DNA of 64,000 bases from Tridacna crocea (GCA_943736015.1 OX031071.1:30536619-30600618), one strand, 5' to 3'; shown: positions 1 through 8,878, numbered from the stretch's first letter. Notes: generated from the sequence alone by a model not told the origin. Numbers and translations: made by a program.

Positions 1-50
1 CTTGCTTTCTCAGAATCATAAAATCCAGGATCGTTTGGTAAAGGATTAAT
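1..50 (-). repeat. Pal-TTAA MITE, right end only
   Basis: Ends in GGTAAAGGATTAA, the terminal motif of the Pal-TTAA family (defined at 33652-33880). The rest of the copy lies outside the window. Confidence 0.7.
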
Positions 51-84
51 CACATTAAGTCCAAAGTTTCAAGGACTCAAAGGA

Positions 85-684
85 ACAAGATTTTTGAAAA
101 ACATCGTGGGAAAAGGAGAAAATGCTGGTAAACAGCATTTTCTGCCTTTCCCACAATGTTTTCTACCCTTTCATATACAAAAATCATCATTTGCATTACA
201 TTCGATTGTGACTCAAATATAGAAATTGTTCTCGGGAAGGGTAGAAAACATTAACAGCATTTTCTCCTTTTCCCACAATGTTTTCTACCCTTTCATATAC
301 AAAAATCACCATTTGCATTACACTCGATTGTGACTCAAATACTGAAACTTTTCTCCGGAAGGGTACAAAACATTGTGGAAAAAGGAGAAAATGCTGGTTA
401 CCAGCATTTTCTCCTTCACCCACAATGTTTTCAAACGGCTGCTTTCTAAGAGTTGTAAAGGGTTAATCACATAATTCCAAATTTCAAGGACTCAAAGGGA
501 CATGATTTTGGAAAACATTGTGGGAAAAGGAGAAAATACTGATAACCAGCATTTTCTCCTTTTGCCACTATGTTCTCTACCCTTTCATACACAAAAATCA
601 TCATTTGCATTACATTTGATTCGTTGTCTGCAAACGCTTTCAATTTGGTCTAGTCCAAAATTTTGCCGTTTGGGAAAGGTTTAA
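85..684. repeat. Compound cluster of Pal-TTAA MITE copies
   Basis: Four palindromic cores or half-cores follow each other (around 100-170, 240-300, 365-435 and 510-580), joined by the side sequences of the family. The cluster closes with GGGAAAGGTTTAA at 684. Adjacent copies in opposite orientation suggest repeated insertion or slippage between inverted repeats rather than one clean copy. Confidence 0.75.
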
Positions 685-687
685 TTG

Positions 688-760
688 GCCATGCCGGGGA
701 TCAAACCATTGGCCCAGGTTTTCTCAAGTATACTACTCACTGAACTACCAGGACTCCGCT
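688..760 (-). repeat. tRNA-like SINE head fragment
   Basis: On the minus strand the segment has an A-box-like stretch (TGGTAGTTCAGTGAGTAG) and a B-box-like stretch (GGTTTGATCCCC), as in tRNA-derived SINE heads. No complete cloverleaf was established, so it is not called a tRNA gene. Confidence 0.5.
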
Positions 761-1004
761 ACTTACTTTGTAGTACAGCACTTGGAAATAAATGTGACAG
801 ACGAACCATTGACCCAGGTTTTCTCAAGTACACTACCCACTGAACTACTAGGGCTCCGCTACTTACTTTGTAGTACAGCACTTGGAAATAAATGTGACAG
901 ACGAACCATTGACCCAGGTTTTCTCAAGTACACTACCCACTGAACTACCAGGACTCTGCTACGTACTTTGTAGTACTGCACTTGGACATAAATGTGACAG
1001 ATGA
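703..1004. repeat. 100-bp tandem repeat, three units, containing an exon end
   Basis: Units begin near 703, 803 and 903 and are about 90 percent alike. Each joins part of the SINE-like head to a copy of the 3' end of the CAND1-like exon with its splice donor (minus strand). The unit nearest the exon (to about 1004) is the exon itself; the other two carry extra donors reading GTAAGT. Confidence 0.85.
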
Positions 1005-1138
1005 ACCAACATCAGGTATGTCAGCATTTTAATGTCGTAGTGATCTTTAAGTCCATCCTCCACATGGTTTAGAAATTCAAAAATGTCGAGTTGATCTAAA
1101 CAGGAGTCTAATAGCGTGTACATGCATTCAAATGCAGC
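967..1138 (-). pseudogene. CAND1: CAND1-like exon ([13 protein letters not shown]...CPSAVLQ)
   Basis: Acceptor tttcag precedes GCTGCA at 1138; the exon ends CAA-A before donor GTACGT (961-966). It encodes 57 codons matching CAND1 HEAT-repeat sequence such as [20 protein letters not shown], with no stop. Its 3' end is triplicated in the neighbouring 100-bp array. Confidence 0.9.
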
Positions 1139-1545
1139 CTGAAATTGTAGAGTAGAAAAATCTTGAATTTTCAGTTCAGCCAATAATCTAGATATAACTA
1201 GAGCTGTTGCTGAATGTGACTTATTACTCCCCCCACCCCCGCCATCACTTTGACAGAAATAGGCAATTTAACAAAAAAGAAATCGAAGTTCAAGGGGAGA
1301 TTACCGTGAAATCATAGGGAGCAGAAGATTGCACAACTTCAGTACACAATCAATGCATCAAACTTTCAATACAATAGCAGCAATACTATAGGACGAGTTC
1401 ACGGCACAAAATTACAAGTATTTACACAAACGGACACTGGGACGGACACACAGCAGATACATGGACAGACAGGCTGATTCCAGTATACTCCCGAAAACAT
1501 TCATTTTGCGTGGGTATAACAAAACATCTTAGCTGGCCATGGGTT
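1139..1545. other. Intron-like stretch of the CAND1 remnant, nothing recognised
   Basis: Apart from a short C-rich run near 1228-1243, no repeat family or coding signal was recognised. Confidence 0.4.
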
Positions 1546-1825
1546 GGTTGATTGGTTGATTTGGAGTTTCACACCATTTTAACTGGTTATGTCATATAAA
1601 AGCTCAGTGCACCCTACACATGTGTTTCCTGGCTTTCTCACACCAGTACTGACACAACTTTCTTTCCAAGTCAGTGTCCAACTTTCTCAAATTCTCTCAA
1701 ATGTATCAGATGTGAGAGGTGAAAAACTGTTGAAAAGAAAGATCGCCTTAACCTGGTATCGAACTCACAACCACCATCTCAAGAGTCCGACACGCTAACC
1801 AATGACCTACCCAGCCGGGCAGAAC
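1546..1825 (-). repeat. SINE-B copy (tRNA-derived)
   Basis: On the minus strand it starts with a tRNA-like head (GCCCGGCTGGGTAGGTCATT; B-box GAGTTCGATACC) and continues with the body shared with 40299-40572 and 56997-57273, including the CTTTCTTTCCAAGTC and TGAGAAAGCCAGGAAACAC regions. It is more diverged than the other two copies and ends at a TTGATTGG-rich tail. Confidence 0.75.
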
Positions 1826-2012
1826 ATCTCGGGCCTTTATTCTATTATCAATACAGCACAGAAAGGCAAACTGTAATTCAAATCTAATTTGTACACATTT
1901 CACAGAAAGGCTTTGATCGCTGTCTGTATTGGAGTTTAATGCCTTTTAAAACAGCATTGTGATAGTTAAGAGGGGGTTGTTGCATTCTAAACCTGTCATT
2001 TATCTCTCTTTT

Positions 2013-2087
2013 AAACCCCATGTTGTGGGTACTGATTAGAGTCGTCTCGATGAGACGATTCTAATGAGTACCCACAACATAGGGTTT
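2013..2087. repeat. Short palindromic element, copy 1
   Basis: An almost perfect inverted repeat with ends AAACCC...GGGTTT and arms containing TTGTGGGTACT / AGTACCCACAA. The same element recurs at 4431-4501. It can fold into a hairpin of about 35 bp. Confidence 0.8.
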
Positions 2088-2292
2088 TTTGGAATATAAT
2101 CAATATTTTCAATTTCGAAATCAAAATCACTCCCTCAGTCTGGAGCTCTGTAATCAGTTGAAAGTTGTTTTAGAAAAACTGAGCAATCACACATCAGCCA
2201 GATGTCAGATAATGTTATGGGAGACCACTCCTTCGTGCATAGCTTCGTCCCGATTTATATACAATACCTGACAACTGCGTCAGAGAGATATC

Positions 2293-2392
2293 TCTTCGGG
2301 AAGTTCGGCTCAGTGGTTCTGGTATCGGTCTTTTAATCCTCGAAATACCAGGTTATTTTCCCTTCAAGGGTTCGGATCCCCCTACATGCGGT
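2293..2392 (+). repeat. tRNA-like segment
   Basis: GTTCGGCTCAGTGGTTCTGG resembles an A-box and GGGTTCGGATCCCC a B-box, about 70 bases apart. Probably a tRNA-derived SINE head; a functional tRNA was not supported. Confidence 0.35.
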
Positions 2393-2461
2393 TTATATTT
2401 GAGCTATGCATTTATTTGTTTCTTTGTTACGGACTTTGTTCATAAGAATTAATGTACAAAC

Positions 2462-2534
2462 CATTTCTCATATCTAGCCCATCATCCAGAGTGTGTTTAA
2501 ATGGACCCATCTCCACGTCTCTAATTAACTCTTT
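2462..2534 (-). pseudogene. CAND1: CAND1-like exon (KELIRDVEMGPFKHTLDDG)
   Basis: Acceptor tgtacag precedes AAAGAG at 2534. The expected end is a lysine codon followed by GT. The sequence instead reads AGA AAT G then GTTTGT, one base longer, so splicing at that GT puts the next exon out of frame. Confidence 0.85.
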
Positions 2535-2569
2535 CTGTACAGAAACAAATAGAAATCAGGTTATATTCA

Positions 2570-2902
2570 TGGTTGACTGACTGTATGGTGTTTAATGCCA
2601 TTTTCAACATTAACTCATTACCAAACGACAAAATTTTAGTCTTTTCCAAATCGAAAATTAACTGAAAATTTGAAATTTGTCTTGTGAAGACAAAACTGGA
2701 GATAAGTCTAAGTTTCAAAGCATTTAATGCAAACAACAATTTAACTGTAGCTCCAAAAATGGAATTTGTCTTTAATCAAGTAGAACACATAATGAGCAAA
2801 ACAAAAATGATGGTTAACAGCATTTTTCTATTTCCAAGACGGTTTTCAACAGGCTTCTTTCACAGGATCGTTAAATTTCTGGATTGAGTAGTACAGGGTT
2901 GA
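2570..2902 (-). repeat. SINE-C fragment followed by a degraded Pal-TTAA MITE
   Basis: 2570-2608 matches the GTTTAATGCCATTTTCAACA end of SINE-C. At a TTAA it is cut by TTAACTCATTACCAAACGAC, a Pal-TTAA left end in minus orientation. The MITE copy is old and poorly palindromic; it fades out near 2902. Confidence 0.55.
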
Positions 2903-2904
2903 AT

Positions 2905-3012
2905 AATCAAAAAGAAGATAGCTTTTGAAAACATAGAGAAAAAAGGAGAAATTGTTGGTAACTAGCACTCTCTCCTTTTCCCATAATGTGTTCTGCACTA
3001 TCAAAAGCAAAT
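2905..3012 (+). repeat. Pal-TTAA MITE fragment
   Basis: Contains the core half TTTTGAAAACATAGAGAAAA and the facing CTCTCCTTTTCCCATAATG half; both ends are missing. Confidence 0.6.
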
Positions 3013-3204
3013 CTGGACATTTGACAAACTTCTTATAAGGGTGAACTAGGAATAACTTGGATGAGACTTGATGCTATTAAAAATCATGTCCTTCAGACTC
3101 CTATTTATCACCGCATCACACCCAATTCTAGTCACTGATTTTTATTATCATACGCAACCAGTCTTCTACTTACATATTTTCCAAGTAAGTTGTGAAAAAG
3201 TATT

Positions 3205-3400
3205 CTTACCCCTTTCAAAGGACTGACTAAAATAAAAGAGAAACACCCACTTACCCCTTTCAAATGACTGACTAAATGCATAAAAGAGAAATACCCACTT
3301 ACCCATTTCATACGACTGACTAAAATAAAAGAGAAACACCCACTTACCCGTTTCAAATGACTGACTGAACGCATAAAAGAGAAATACCCACTTACCCTAA
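3205..3400. repeat. Minisatellite with alternating units next to a splice donor
   Basis: Four units of about 45-50 bp alternate between two types (ACTAAAATAAAAGAGAAACA and ACTAAATGCATAAAAGAGAA). Each ends in CCCACTTACCC, which on the minus strand is GGGTAAGTGGG, a copy of the CAND1-like exon donor. The array starts at the exon edge. Confidence 0.85.
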
Positions 3401-3584
3401 CGTTAGTTTTGTTATACAAGTGGGGTAATACACTCTCTAGCAGATCTCGAATTATAGCCAGCTTACTGTGAGCAGCGGAGTTGAACGTAACCAAGGTAAC
3501 CCTGTGTACATTTAGATCTTTATCCTGTAGTGTTCCTAAAAAATCGCCAATACAGGCTCATAAAAGTTGATCTATGCTTTGTGG
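3396..3584 (-). pseudogene. CAND1: CAND1-like exon (PQSIDQLL...NKTNVR)
   Basis: Acceptor atttcag precedes CCACAA at 3584; donor GTAAGT follows AGG at 3396. It has 63 codons in the CAND1 frame, matching VTFNSAAHSK and IRDLLESVLPHLYN. The ninth codon is TGA where CAND1 has a basic residue. Confidence 0.9.
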
Positions 3585-3594
3585 CTGAAATAGA

Positions 3595-4290
3595 AGTATG
3601 ATGATACATATGCCATATTTCACAGTAAAACATATGCCATGTTTTCACATCGATACATATGCCATGTTTCACAGTAAAACATATGCCATTCTTCACAGTG
3701 AAATATATGCCATGTTTTCACAATGATACATATGCCATGTTTAACAGAAAAACATATACTATGTTTCACAGTAAAACAATGTTTTCACAATGATACATAT
3801 ACTATGCTTCACAGTGAAATATATGCAATGTTTTCACAATGACACATATGCCATTTTTCATAGTGAAACATACGCAATGTTTTCATAATGATACATATGC
3901 CATTTTTAGTGAAACATATGCCATTTTTTCATAATGATACATATGGCATATTTCACAATGAAACGTGCCATGTTTTCACAATGATGCATATGCCATGTTT
4001 AATAGAAAAACATATACTATGTTTCACAGAAAAACAATGTTTTCACAATGATACATATACTATGCTTCACAGTGAAATATATGCAATGTTTTCACAATGA
4101 CACATATGCCATTTTTCATAGTGATACATATGCCATTTTTCATAGTGAAACATATGCCATTTTTTCATAATGATACATATGGCATATTTCACAGTGAAAC
4201 ATGTGCCATGTTTTCACAATGATGCATATGCCATGTTTCATGATACATCATGCCATGTTTCACAATGAAACATTATGCCATACTCTACAA
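3595..4290. repeat. CATATGCCATG minisatellite
   Basis: About 700 bases of imperfect tandem repeats alternating CATATGCCATG with TTTCACAGTGAAA or TTTTCACAATGATA, period roughly 30 bp with longer-range duplication (3730-3900 resembles 3990-4130). It occupies the intron upstream of the CAND1-like exon. Open frames in it are repeat artefacts. Confidence 0.9.
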
Positions 4291-4430
4291 CAATACATAC
4301 ATGTATATGGGCTGACAGTCTCCCATTGAATGGTCTTGCGAAACCGATGCTTTTGCTGAGAGCAGCTCAAAGCTCCAGATAGAGGAAGTGATTTAACTTT
4401 CAAAATTTAAAATGTTAATTACTCTCCACT

Positions 4431-4501
4431 AAACCCTATGGTGTGGGTACTCATTAGAATCGTCTCATCGAGACGGTTCTAAGTACCAACAACATAGGGT
4501 T
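4431..4501. repeat. Short palindromic element, copy 2
   Basis: Same element as 2013-2087: AAACCCTATG...CATAGGGTT ends around a GTCTCATCGAGAC centre. Confidence 0.8.
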
Positions 4502-4714
4502 CGAAGATAAATAATGGATTTAGAATACCATTACTCCTTCTTATCTGGAGCCCTGGTAGCTGCTGCGGCTCTGTTAAAGGTTTCTCATTTCTGTGTTGAA
4601 GTCCGCAAACTCACTTGACATTGTACACCGCAGCCTCACTTATCCTCATTTGTACTATGATCTGCATTATGGACTTGTCGTTTTCGTCCATTCTTAATAA
4701 TGTTATTTTTGCAG

Positions 4715-4809
4715 GACCTAGTATGTTGGATTTGTATCACCAGCAGCCAGCACCTTCCCCAGAGCAGATCAGAGAGTCTATAGGACAGTTACTGCAGTTT
4801 CCCGCATAA
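4715..4809 (+). CDS. Candidate terminal exon of an unknown gene
   Basis: A good acceptor (TTATTTTTGCAG, ending 4714) is followed by 2 + 93 bases that read PSMLDLYHQQPAPSP then EQIRESIGQLLQFPA and a TAA. The composition, rich in Q, P and E, looks coding, unlike its surroundings. I do not recognise the protein, see no AATAAA close by, and could not find an upstream exon. It could also be a fragment of a duplicated gene. Confidence 0.35.
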
Positions 4810-4952
4810 CATTCAATGTTGGCATTCCTGATTGCAGGTAAGTGTCCTAGCAATTGAGTTATATCCCCTTTTCCCCTCCTGACCATTTCTTCTATTATAG
4901 CATTACATCTTAGTTAAATGTCCCTGGCTAGAGCTACTTGGGCTGTCTGTCT

Positions 4953-5399
4953 CTATTTCTTTGTACAAAAAGGAAACATCCCTGTACTAAAACTTGCGTT
5001 TCTTGTTTTTCTCTCCTGAGTAGCAGCTAGGTGGTATGGGTCTGCTTGTCTTGTTACCTCCCAATCTTTAGTTAATGTATCATGGAAGTTCTGCATGCCC
5101 AGGTACACCTTAGTGTCTCTGTCTGTTGTTAGGGTTCTTGCATAGAAGAGAAAAGTTTCTGCTATGCTATATGCCATTCTTCTCTCTGAATGTGGCACAA
5201 AATATCCAATGTCAGCAGTATATCCGGCATGGCCCCCCGGACAATTTACCTCAAACCCCTTGTTCTTCAGTGTGGCCCCTGTACAACATAGTTTGTTTTC
5301 CATGGCTAGTCCTATATTATACTTGGAGCCTGTATGGTTTTTGCTTGCAATGGCATAGGCTTGTGATGAACTCCCTCCAGGTTTGTTCGAAGACTTCAT
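4953..5399 (-). CDS. Unrecognised coding-like segment, 148 aa open frame
   Basis: The minus-strand frame has protein-like composition (Tyr, Gly, Cys and charged residues evenly spread; for example GGHAGYTADIGYFVPHSERR) and is long for this AT-rich DNA. Similar composition continues to about 5480. No domain is recognised and there is no clear start or promoter. It may be a remnant of a gene or of an element; the family is unknown. Confidence 0.3.
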   Translation of the reverse strand: MKSSNKPGGSSSQAYAIASKNHTGSKYNIGLAMENKLCCTGATLKNKGFEVNCPGGHAGYTADIGYFVPHSERRMAYSIAETFLFYARTLTTDRDTKVYLGMQNFHDTLTKDWEVTRQADPYHLAATQERKTRNASFSTGMFPFCTKK

Positions 5400-5651
5400 T
5401 CGGCTACAGTTGTAACAGGGAAGAAGCTATGCATGAAGGAGCGGTCTCCTGTAATACACCCCCTCTTAAAGTCATCATTTATTGTTGACTCAAAGCCTTA
5501 TATCAGAGTTTGACCGGCACATCTTTTATGTCTACGTCTTTGAAGCATTGTGCACACAACATCTGTGTGACGTACTTTGAGATTCATGCTGGCAAGTTGT
5601 GAAAACTCCAACACCCTTTCTTCCTCGATCCTAAGTCCTAAAGTTCTACAC

Positions 5652-5735
5652 AATCCTAGGTTGGTGTCTTAGGCTGTTTTCAACATTATGGAGTGACTGC
5701 CAGTGCACCTATCCATGCTTTCCTGGGATTTCTTT
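5652..5735 (-). repeat. SINE-C fragment
   Basis: CTGTTTTCAACATTATGGAG and CCAGTGCACCTATCCATGCT match the SINE-C body seen at 33945-34165. Confidence 0.5.
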
Positions 5736-5737
5736 AA

Positions 5738-6225
5738 CCAAAGAAATTTCTCGTGATCTGATTGGTTAACATGCCGCGAAAATTATATCATGTTCACCCG
5801 GCAAAAACCATGTACAGCCAGTTTCCCTTTTGAATGCTCCGTAAACATCACTGCACGTGCAACACAACATCCAAAAATGGTGGAGTCGATCGATCACCAG
5901 ACTGCACATTTATGCACCAAACTGCGCGTTTAAGTGATGTCAGTCTCCAGTGACGTCACTTTTCATTGAAATTGGGCATTCAGAAGGGAATTTCTATTTC
6001 GTCGGCATACTCGATTTGTGAGATTATAATACAGGAAAATTTTGCTTAACGCGCTTTGAAAGGGTAAAACTTTGCAGTATAATAAATTAGTTGTACGGTC
6101 AGGTGGCAGGGGACTTGGAAACTTGTTCACAGCTGTGGTGAATCATGTCGTCAGGCGCCTCGGTCAGGTGGCAGGGGACTTGGAAACTTGTTTACAGCTG
6201 TGGTGAATCATGTCGCCTCGAGCCA
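5738..6225 (+). repeat. Dispersed repeat R1 (CTCGTGATCTGATTGG...), copy 1
   Basis: Shares TTTCTCGTGATCTGATTGG, CACAACATCCAAAA and TGACGTCACTTTTCATTGAA with 36968-37240, and CATTCAGAAGGGAA plus the GTATAATAAATTAG block with 16075-16355. Its tail (TACGGTCAGGTGGCAGGGGA...GGTGAATCATGTCG) is directly duplicated at 6096-6153 and 6161-6213. Confidence 0.75.
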
Positions 6226-6234
6226 AAGGCTGTA

Positions 6235-6412
6235 TTAACTCTTTACAAAATGGCAAAATGTTAGACTGGTCCAAACTGAAAGCATATGCAGATCACAAAA
6301 TAAGTCACTGACAGTTGAAATTTGTTTTCAGCAGGGTAGAAAACATTATGGAAAAAGGAGAAAATGCTGTCTCAGGTTTGTTAAAAGTTGGGATTGTGTG
6401 GTAAAGAATTAA
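6235..6412 (-). repeat. Pal-TTAA MITE with deleted core
   Basis: TTAACTCTTTACAAAATGGC at the left and TGTGTGGTAAAGAATTAA at the right. One half of the palindromic core is missing, so the copy cannot form the family hairpin. Confidence 0.8.
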
Positions 6413-6534
6413 ACAGCAAGTTCAAAAACACATCAATATTTCCGCACACTGGCTGTCATGTACTACCTGAATTGATGTTTAAAACACCAAAATGACAAAC
6501 AATTCTTCAGGTCTATGATTGACTGAATTGAATT

Positions 6535-6982
6535 TGCGTTTATTTATCATCACCACCGGTTTTCCATAGGAACAACGCCCCATGTAGGCTGTTAGTATTG
6601 TTACGGGGGATAATGCAGATACAAGATGAAACCCATCCTAGGTTACGTCTGGTTCTTTAACTCATTACCAAACCACAACATTGCAGATGTAAATAAAAAA
6701 CTGAAATTTGATTTGGAAAGGGTAGAAAACATTTTGGGAAAAGGAGAAAATGCTGGTTACCAGCATTTTCTCCTTTTCCTACTACGTTTTCAAAGGTTTT
6801 CTTTTTCAGGGTTGTTAAAAGTCCGGATTGTGTGGTTAAAAGTAAACATGCTCCGTGAGTGCTGTTATATGTCTCATCCGAAAGATTTTAAGTATTTTAA
6901 GATGGCCAGCTGTGGGGATCAAACCCACATTCTCATGATCACAAGTCCTACACTCTACCAACTGAGCTATGCAGGCTGGTGA
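6535..6982 (-). repeat. SINE-A (V-SINE-like) split by a Pal-TTAA MITE
   Basis: Minus-strand SINE: tRNA-like head at 6900-6982 (AGCTCAGTTGGTAGAGTGTA; B-box GGGTTTGATCCCC), body with CTTTCGGATGAGACATATAA, and tail TAAATAAACGCAAATTCAA at 6535-6555. A Pal-TTAA copy (6657-6839) interrupts it at a TTAA. Resemblance to molluscan V-SINEs such as RUDI is from memory. Confidence 0.8.
6657..6839 (-). repeat. Pal-TTAA MITE inside SINE-A
   Basis: Flanked by TTAA on both sides (6657-6660, 6836-6839). The SINE reads GGTTCTTTAA before it and AAGTAAACATGCTCC after it. In another SINE-A copy (41660) the same place reads TTCTTTAACGTCCCC, consistent with TTAA target duplication. Confidence 0.85.
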
Positions 6983-7041
6983 TATTAGATCAGTAACACC
7001 ACACCTCTGTGATCATTGGATGATATCTTACTTTCTTTGAG

Positions 7042-7263
7042 TTACCTCTTTACCAAACAATTCCTGGTTTACGACCCCGAGATAGAAGCCTTTTGAAAAC
7101 ATTGTGGGAAAAAGAGAAAATGCTGGTAACATTTTCCACTTTTCCCACAATGTTTTTCACCCTGCTGGAAACAATTCCAATTTTTGAGTTATGTTTAATT
7201 TGTCTTCTGCAAATGTTTTCAATTTAGACCAGGCAAAAATTTTGTTGTTTGGCAAAGAGTTAA
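7042..7263 (+). repeat. Pal-TTAA MITE
   Basis: Near-full copy from TTACCTCTTTACC to GGCAAAGAGTTAA; core shortened on one side. Confidence 0.85.
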
Positions 7264-7295
7264 GCACAAAAATCCTCACCACACAATCCCAACTT

Positions 7296-7524
7296 TTAAC
7301 TCTTTACAACACAATCTCGACTTTTAACGACCCTGAGAAAGAAGCCTGCTGAAAACTTTGAGGGAAAAGGAGAAAATGCAGGGAGCCAGCATTTTCTCCT
7401 TTTCCCACAATGTTTACTTTTCTTCCCTAAACAAATTTTAAATTTTCAGTCACTTTTATTTTGTCGTGTGCAAATGCTTTCGATTTGGGTAAGTCTAAAA
7501 TTTTGTTGTTTGGTAAAAAGTTAA
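7296..7524 (+). repeat. Pal-TTAA MITE
   Basis: Full-length copy bounded by TTAA, with the core at about 7350-7415. A short left-end fragment precedes it at 7266-7295. Confidence 0.9.
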
Positions 7525-7712
7525 CAACAGTCAGCCGTCAAAGGGAAAATTTTTGAAAATAATGAGGGAAATGGAGAAAACATGGGTAACCACAATGCTT
7601 ACTACCCTATCAAAGACAGAAATTGTCGTTTTAGCGATAGCTAATTTGTTGTCTGCATATGCTTTTAATTTGGTTCAATCCAAAATTTTGTTGTTTGGTA
7701 AAAAGTTGAACA
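7525..7712 (+). repeat. Pal-TTAA MITE fragment
   Basis: Left end missing; right side ends TTGTTTGGTAAAAAGTTGA. Core largely eroded. Confidence 0.7.
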
Positions 7713-7717
7713 CACTA

Positions 7718-8149
7718 AGGTAGTGGACCCGTAATACTTCTAGTGCAGCACGACATAAAATTTCATAATTGTTGAAAAATACAGATTTATACAGATAAAA
7801 TACTTCTAGTGTAGCATGACCTAAAATTTCATAATTGTTGAAAAATACAGATTTATACAGATAAAATACTTTTGCACATTTTTAACCGACCAGAAATTCT
7901 TTTCATGTCTATCTTGAAATTATTTGTTGATACTTTTGTTAGTTTCCAGAAAAGGGAGGTAATTATTTAATTTCCCTTTGTAATGAAAATATAGTGGCTT
8001 TAGATTCATCAATGATAATTTCAAGAAGTACAAAAAGGAAAAAGTGGCTCGGTTAAAGTAGTACACTAATACTCATTTTTAATCATAACAAATTTTGTAG
8101 GATAATACTATAGTGGAAATACTTGTTTTCTATTACAGATCCACGACCT
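7718..8149. mobile_element. Tc1/mariner-like MITE, copy 1
   Basis: Imperfect terminal inverted repeats AGGTAGTGGACCCGTAA and AGGTCGTGGATCTGTAA (reading inward) flanked by TA (7716-7717, 8150-8151). No open frame. The body matches 37648-38010 (TGTCTATCTTGAAATTATTT, AAAAGGGAGGTAATTATT). A 66-bp internal direct duplication lies at 7737-7869. Confidence 0.75.
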
Positions 8150-8376
8150 TAACTTTTTACCACACAATCTGGACTTTAACCACCCTGGGAAAGAGGCCTT
8201 TTTAAAACATTGTGGAAAAAGGAGAAAATGCTGGTAACCAGCATTTTCTCCTTTTCCGCAGTGTTTTCTACCTTTTGAAAAAAAAGAAATCAGCATTTTA
8301 GCAACATTTATTTTGTCGTCTGCAAATGCTTTCAATTTGGACCAGTCTAAAATTTTGTCCTTTAGTAATGAGTTAA
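8149..8376 (+). repeat. Pal-TTAA MITE
   Basis: Full-length copy, TTAACTTTTTACC...TAGTAATGAGTTAA, inserted at a TTAA that includes the edge of the Tc1-like MITE. A left-end fragment follows at 8377-8480. Confidence 0.9.
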
Positions 8377-8482
8377 TTAACTATTCAACCCATTACCACA
8401 CAATCACATTCATTTTTTCTGCACTGCCTTTTCGTTAGGACCGGTAGAGAATTTTGTTGCCTGGAAAAGTGTTTACATTTTT

Positions 8483-8695
8483 CCTCATCACAAACTTTTA
8501 GACTTGCCAAAATTGAAAGCATTGTCAGGCAACCAACATCATGAGGACCAAATAATTTGATTTGTCTCTAAGAAGTTAGTAAACATTGTGGAAAAAGGAG
8601 AAAATGCTGATAACCTGCATTTTCTCCTTTTTCCACAATGATTTCAAAAGCTGCTTTATAAGGATCATTTAAAGTCGGACAGATGTGGAAAAGGA
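8483..8695 (-). repeat. Pal-TTAA MITE, degraded
   Basis: Side sequence TTTTAGACTTGCCAAAATTG, core at about 8578-8645, then GTCGGACAGATGTGG. It lies just past the N6AMT1 stop codon, in the likely 3' UTR or trailer. Confidence 0.75.
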
Positions 8696-8774
8696 TTCTG
8701 AAACGGGACAAGATAAGTAGACAAGCCTGTGTTTCAGATAGTTTTCCATACCAAAGAAACATTATGCACAAATG

Positions 8775-8878
8775 TCATCTGTGGAATTTCAGTACAGATA
8801 AAAACTCTGGCCCACTTCTTCTGGTCAGTACTGTAGTCATTTTAAGTCCATGTGTCTTCATAATTTGTTCAATATCAT
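8775..8878 (-). CDS. N6AMT1: N6AMT1 exon 6 (terminal)
   Basis: Acceptor TTTTTCAG, then two bases completing a split codon, then DIEQIMKTHGLKMTTVLTRR and SGPEFLSVLKFHR, stop TGA at 8775-8777. Matches the human C-terminus EILKIMKT...LSVLKFTKS. It requires a phase-1 end in exon 5. Confidence 0.9.

Larger units (their letters stand above)
967..3584 (-). pseudogene. CAND1: CAND1 (cullin-associated NEDD8-dissociated protein 1) pseudogene fragment
   Basis: Three minus-strand exons encode consecutive stretches near the C-terminus of CAND1, the HEAT-repeat exchange factor for cullin-RING ubiquitin ligases. They read CIGDFLGTLQDKDLNV, KELIRDVEMGPFKHTLDDG and [19 protein letters not shown], near-identical to my recollection of vertebrate CAND1. 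The most upstream exon has an in-frame TGA (3558-3560), and the middle exon ends one base too far from its GT donor, which would shift the frame. No further upstream CAND1 exon was found before the N6AMT1 3' end at 8775 on the same strand, so roughly the first thousand residues are missing here. The last exons would lie left of the window. Best reading: a truncated, decayed copy; a functional CAND1 is expected elsewhere. Confidence 0.85.

Noticed and set aside
3888-4100. Open frame in the 3.6-4.3 kb region
   Set aside because: Translation of the CATATG minisatellite; repeat artefact.
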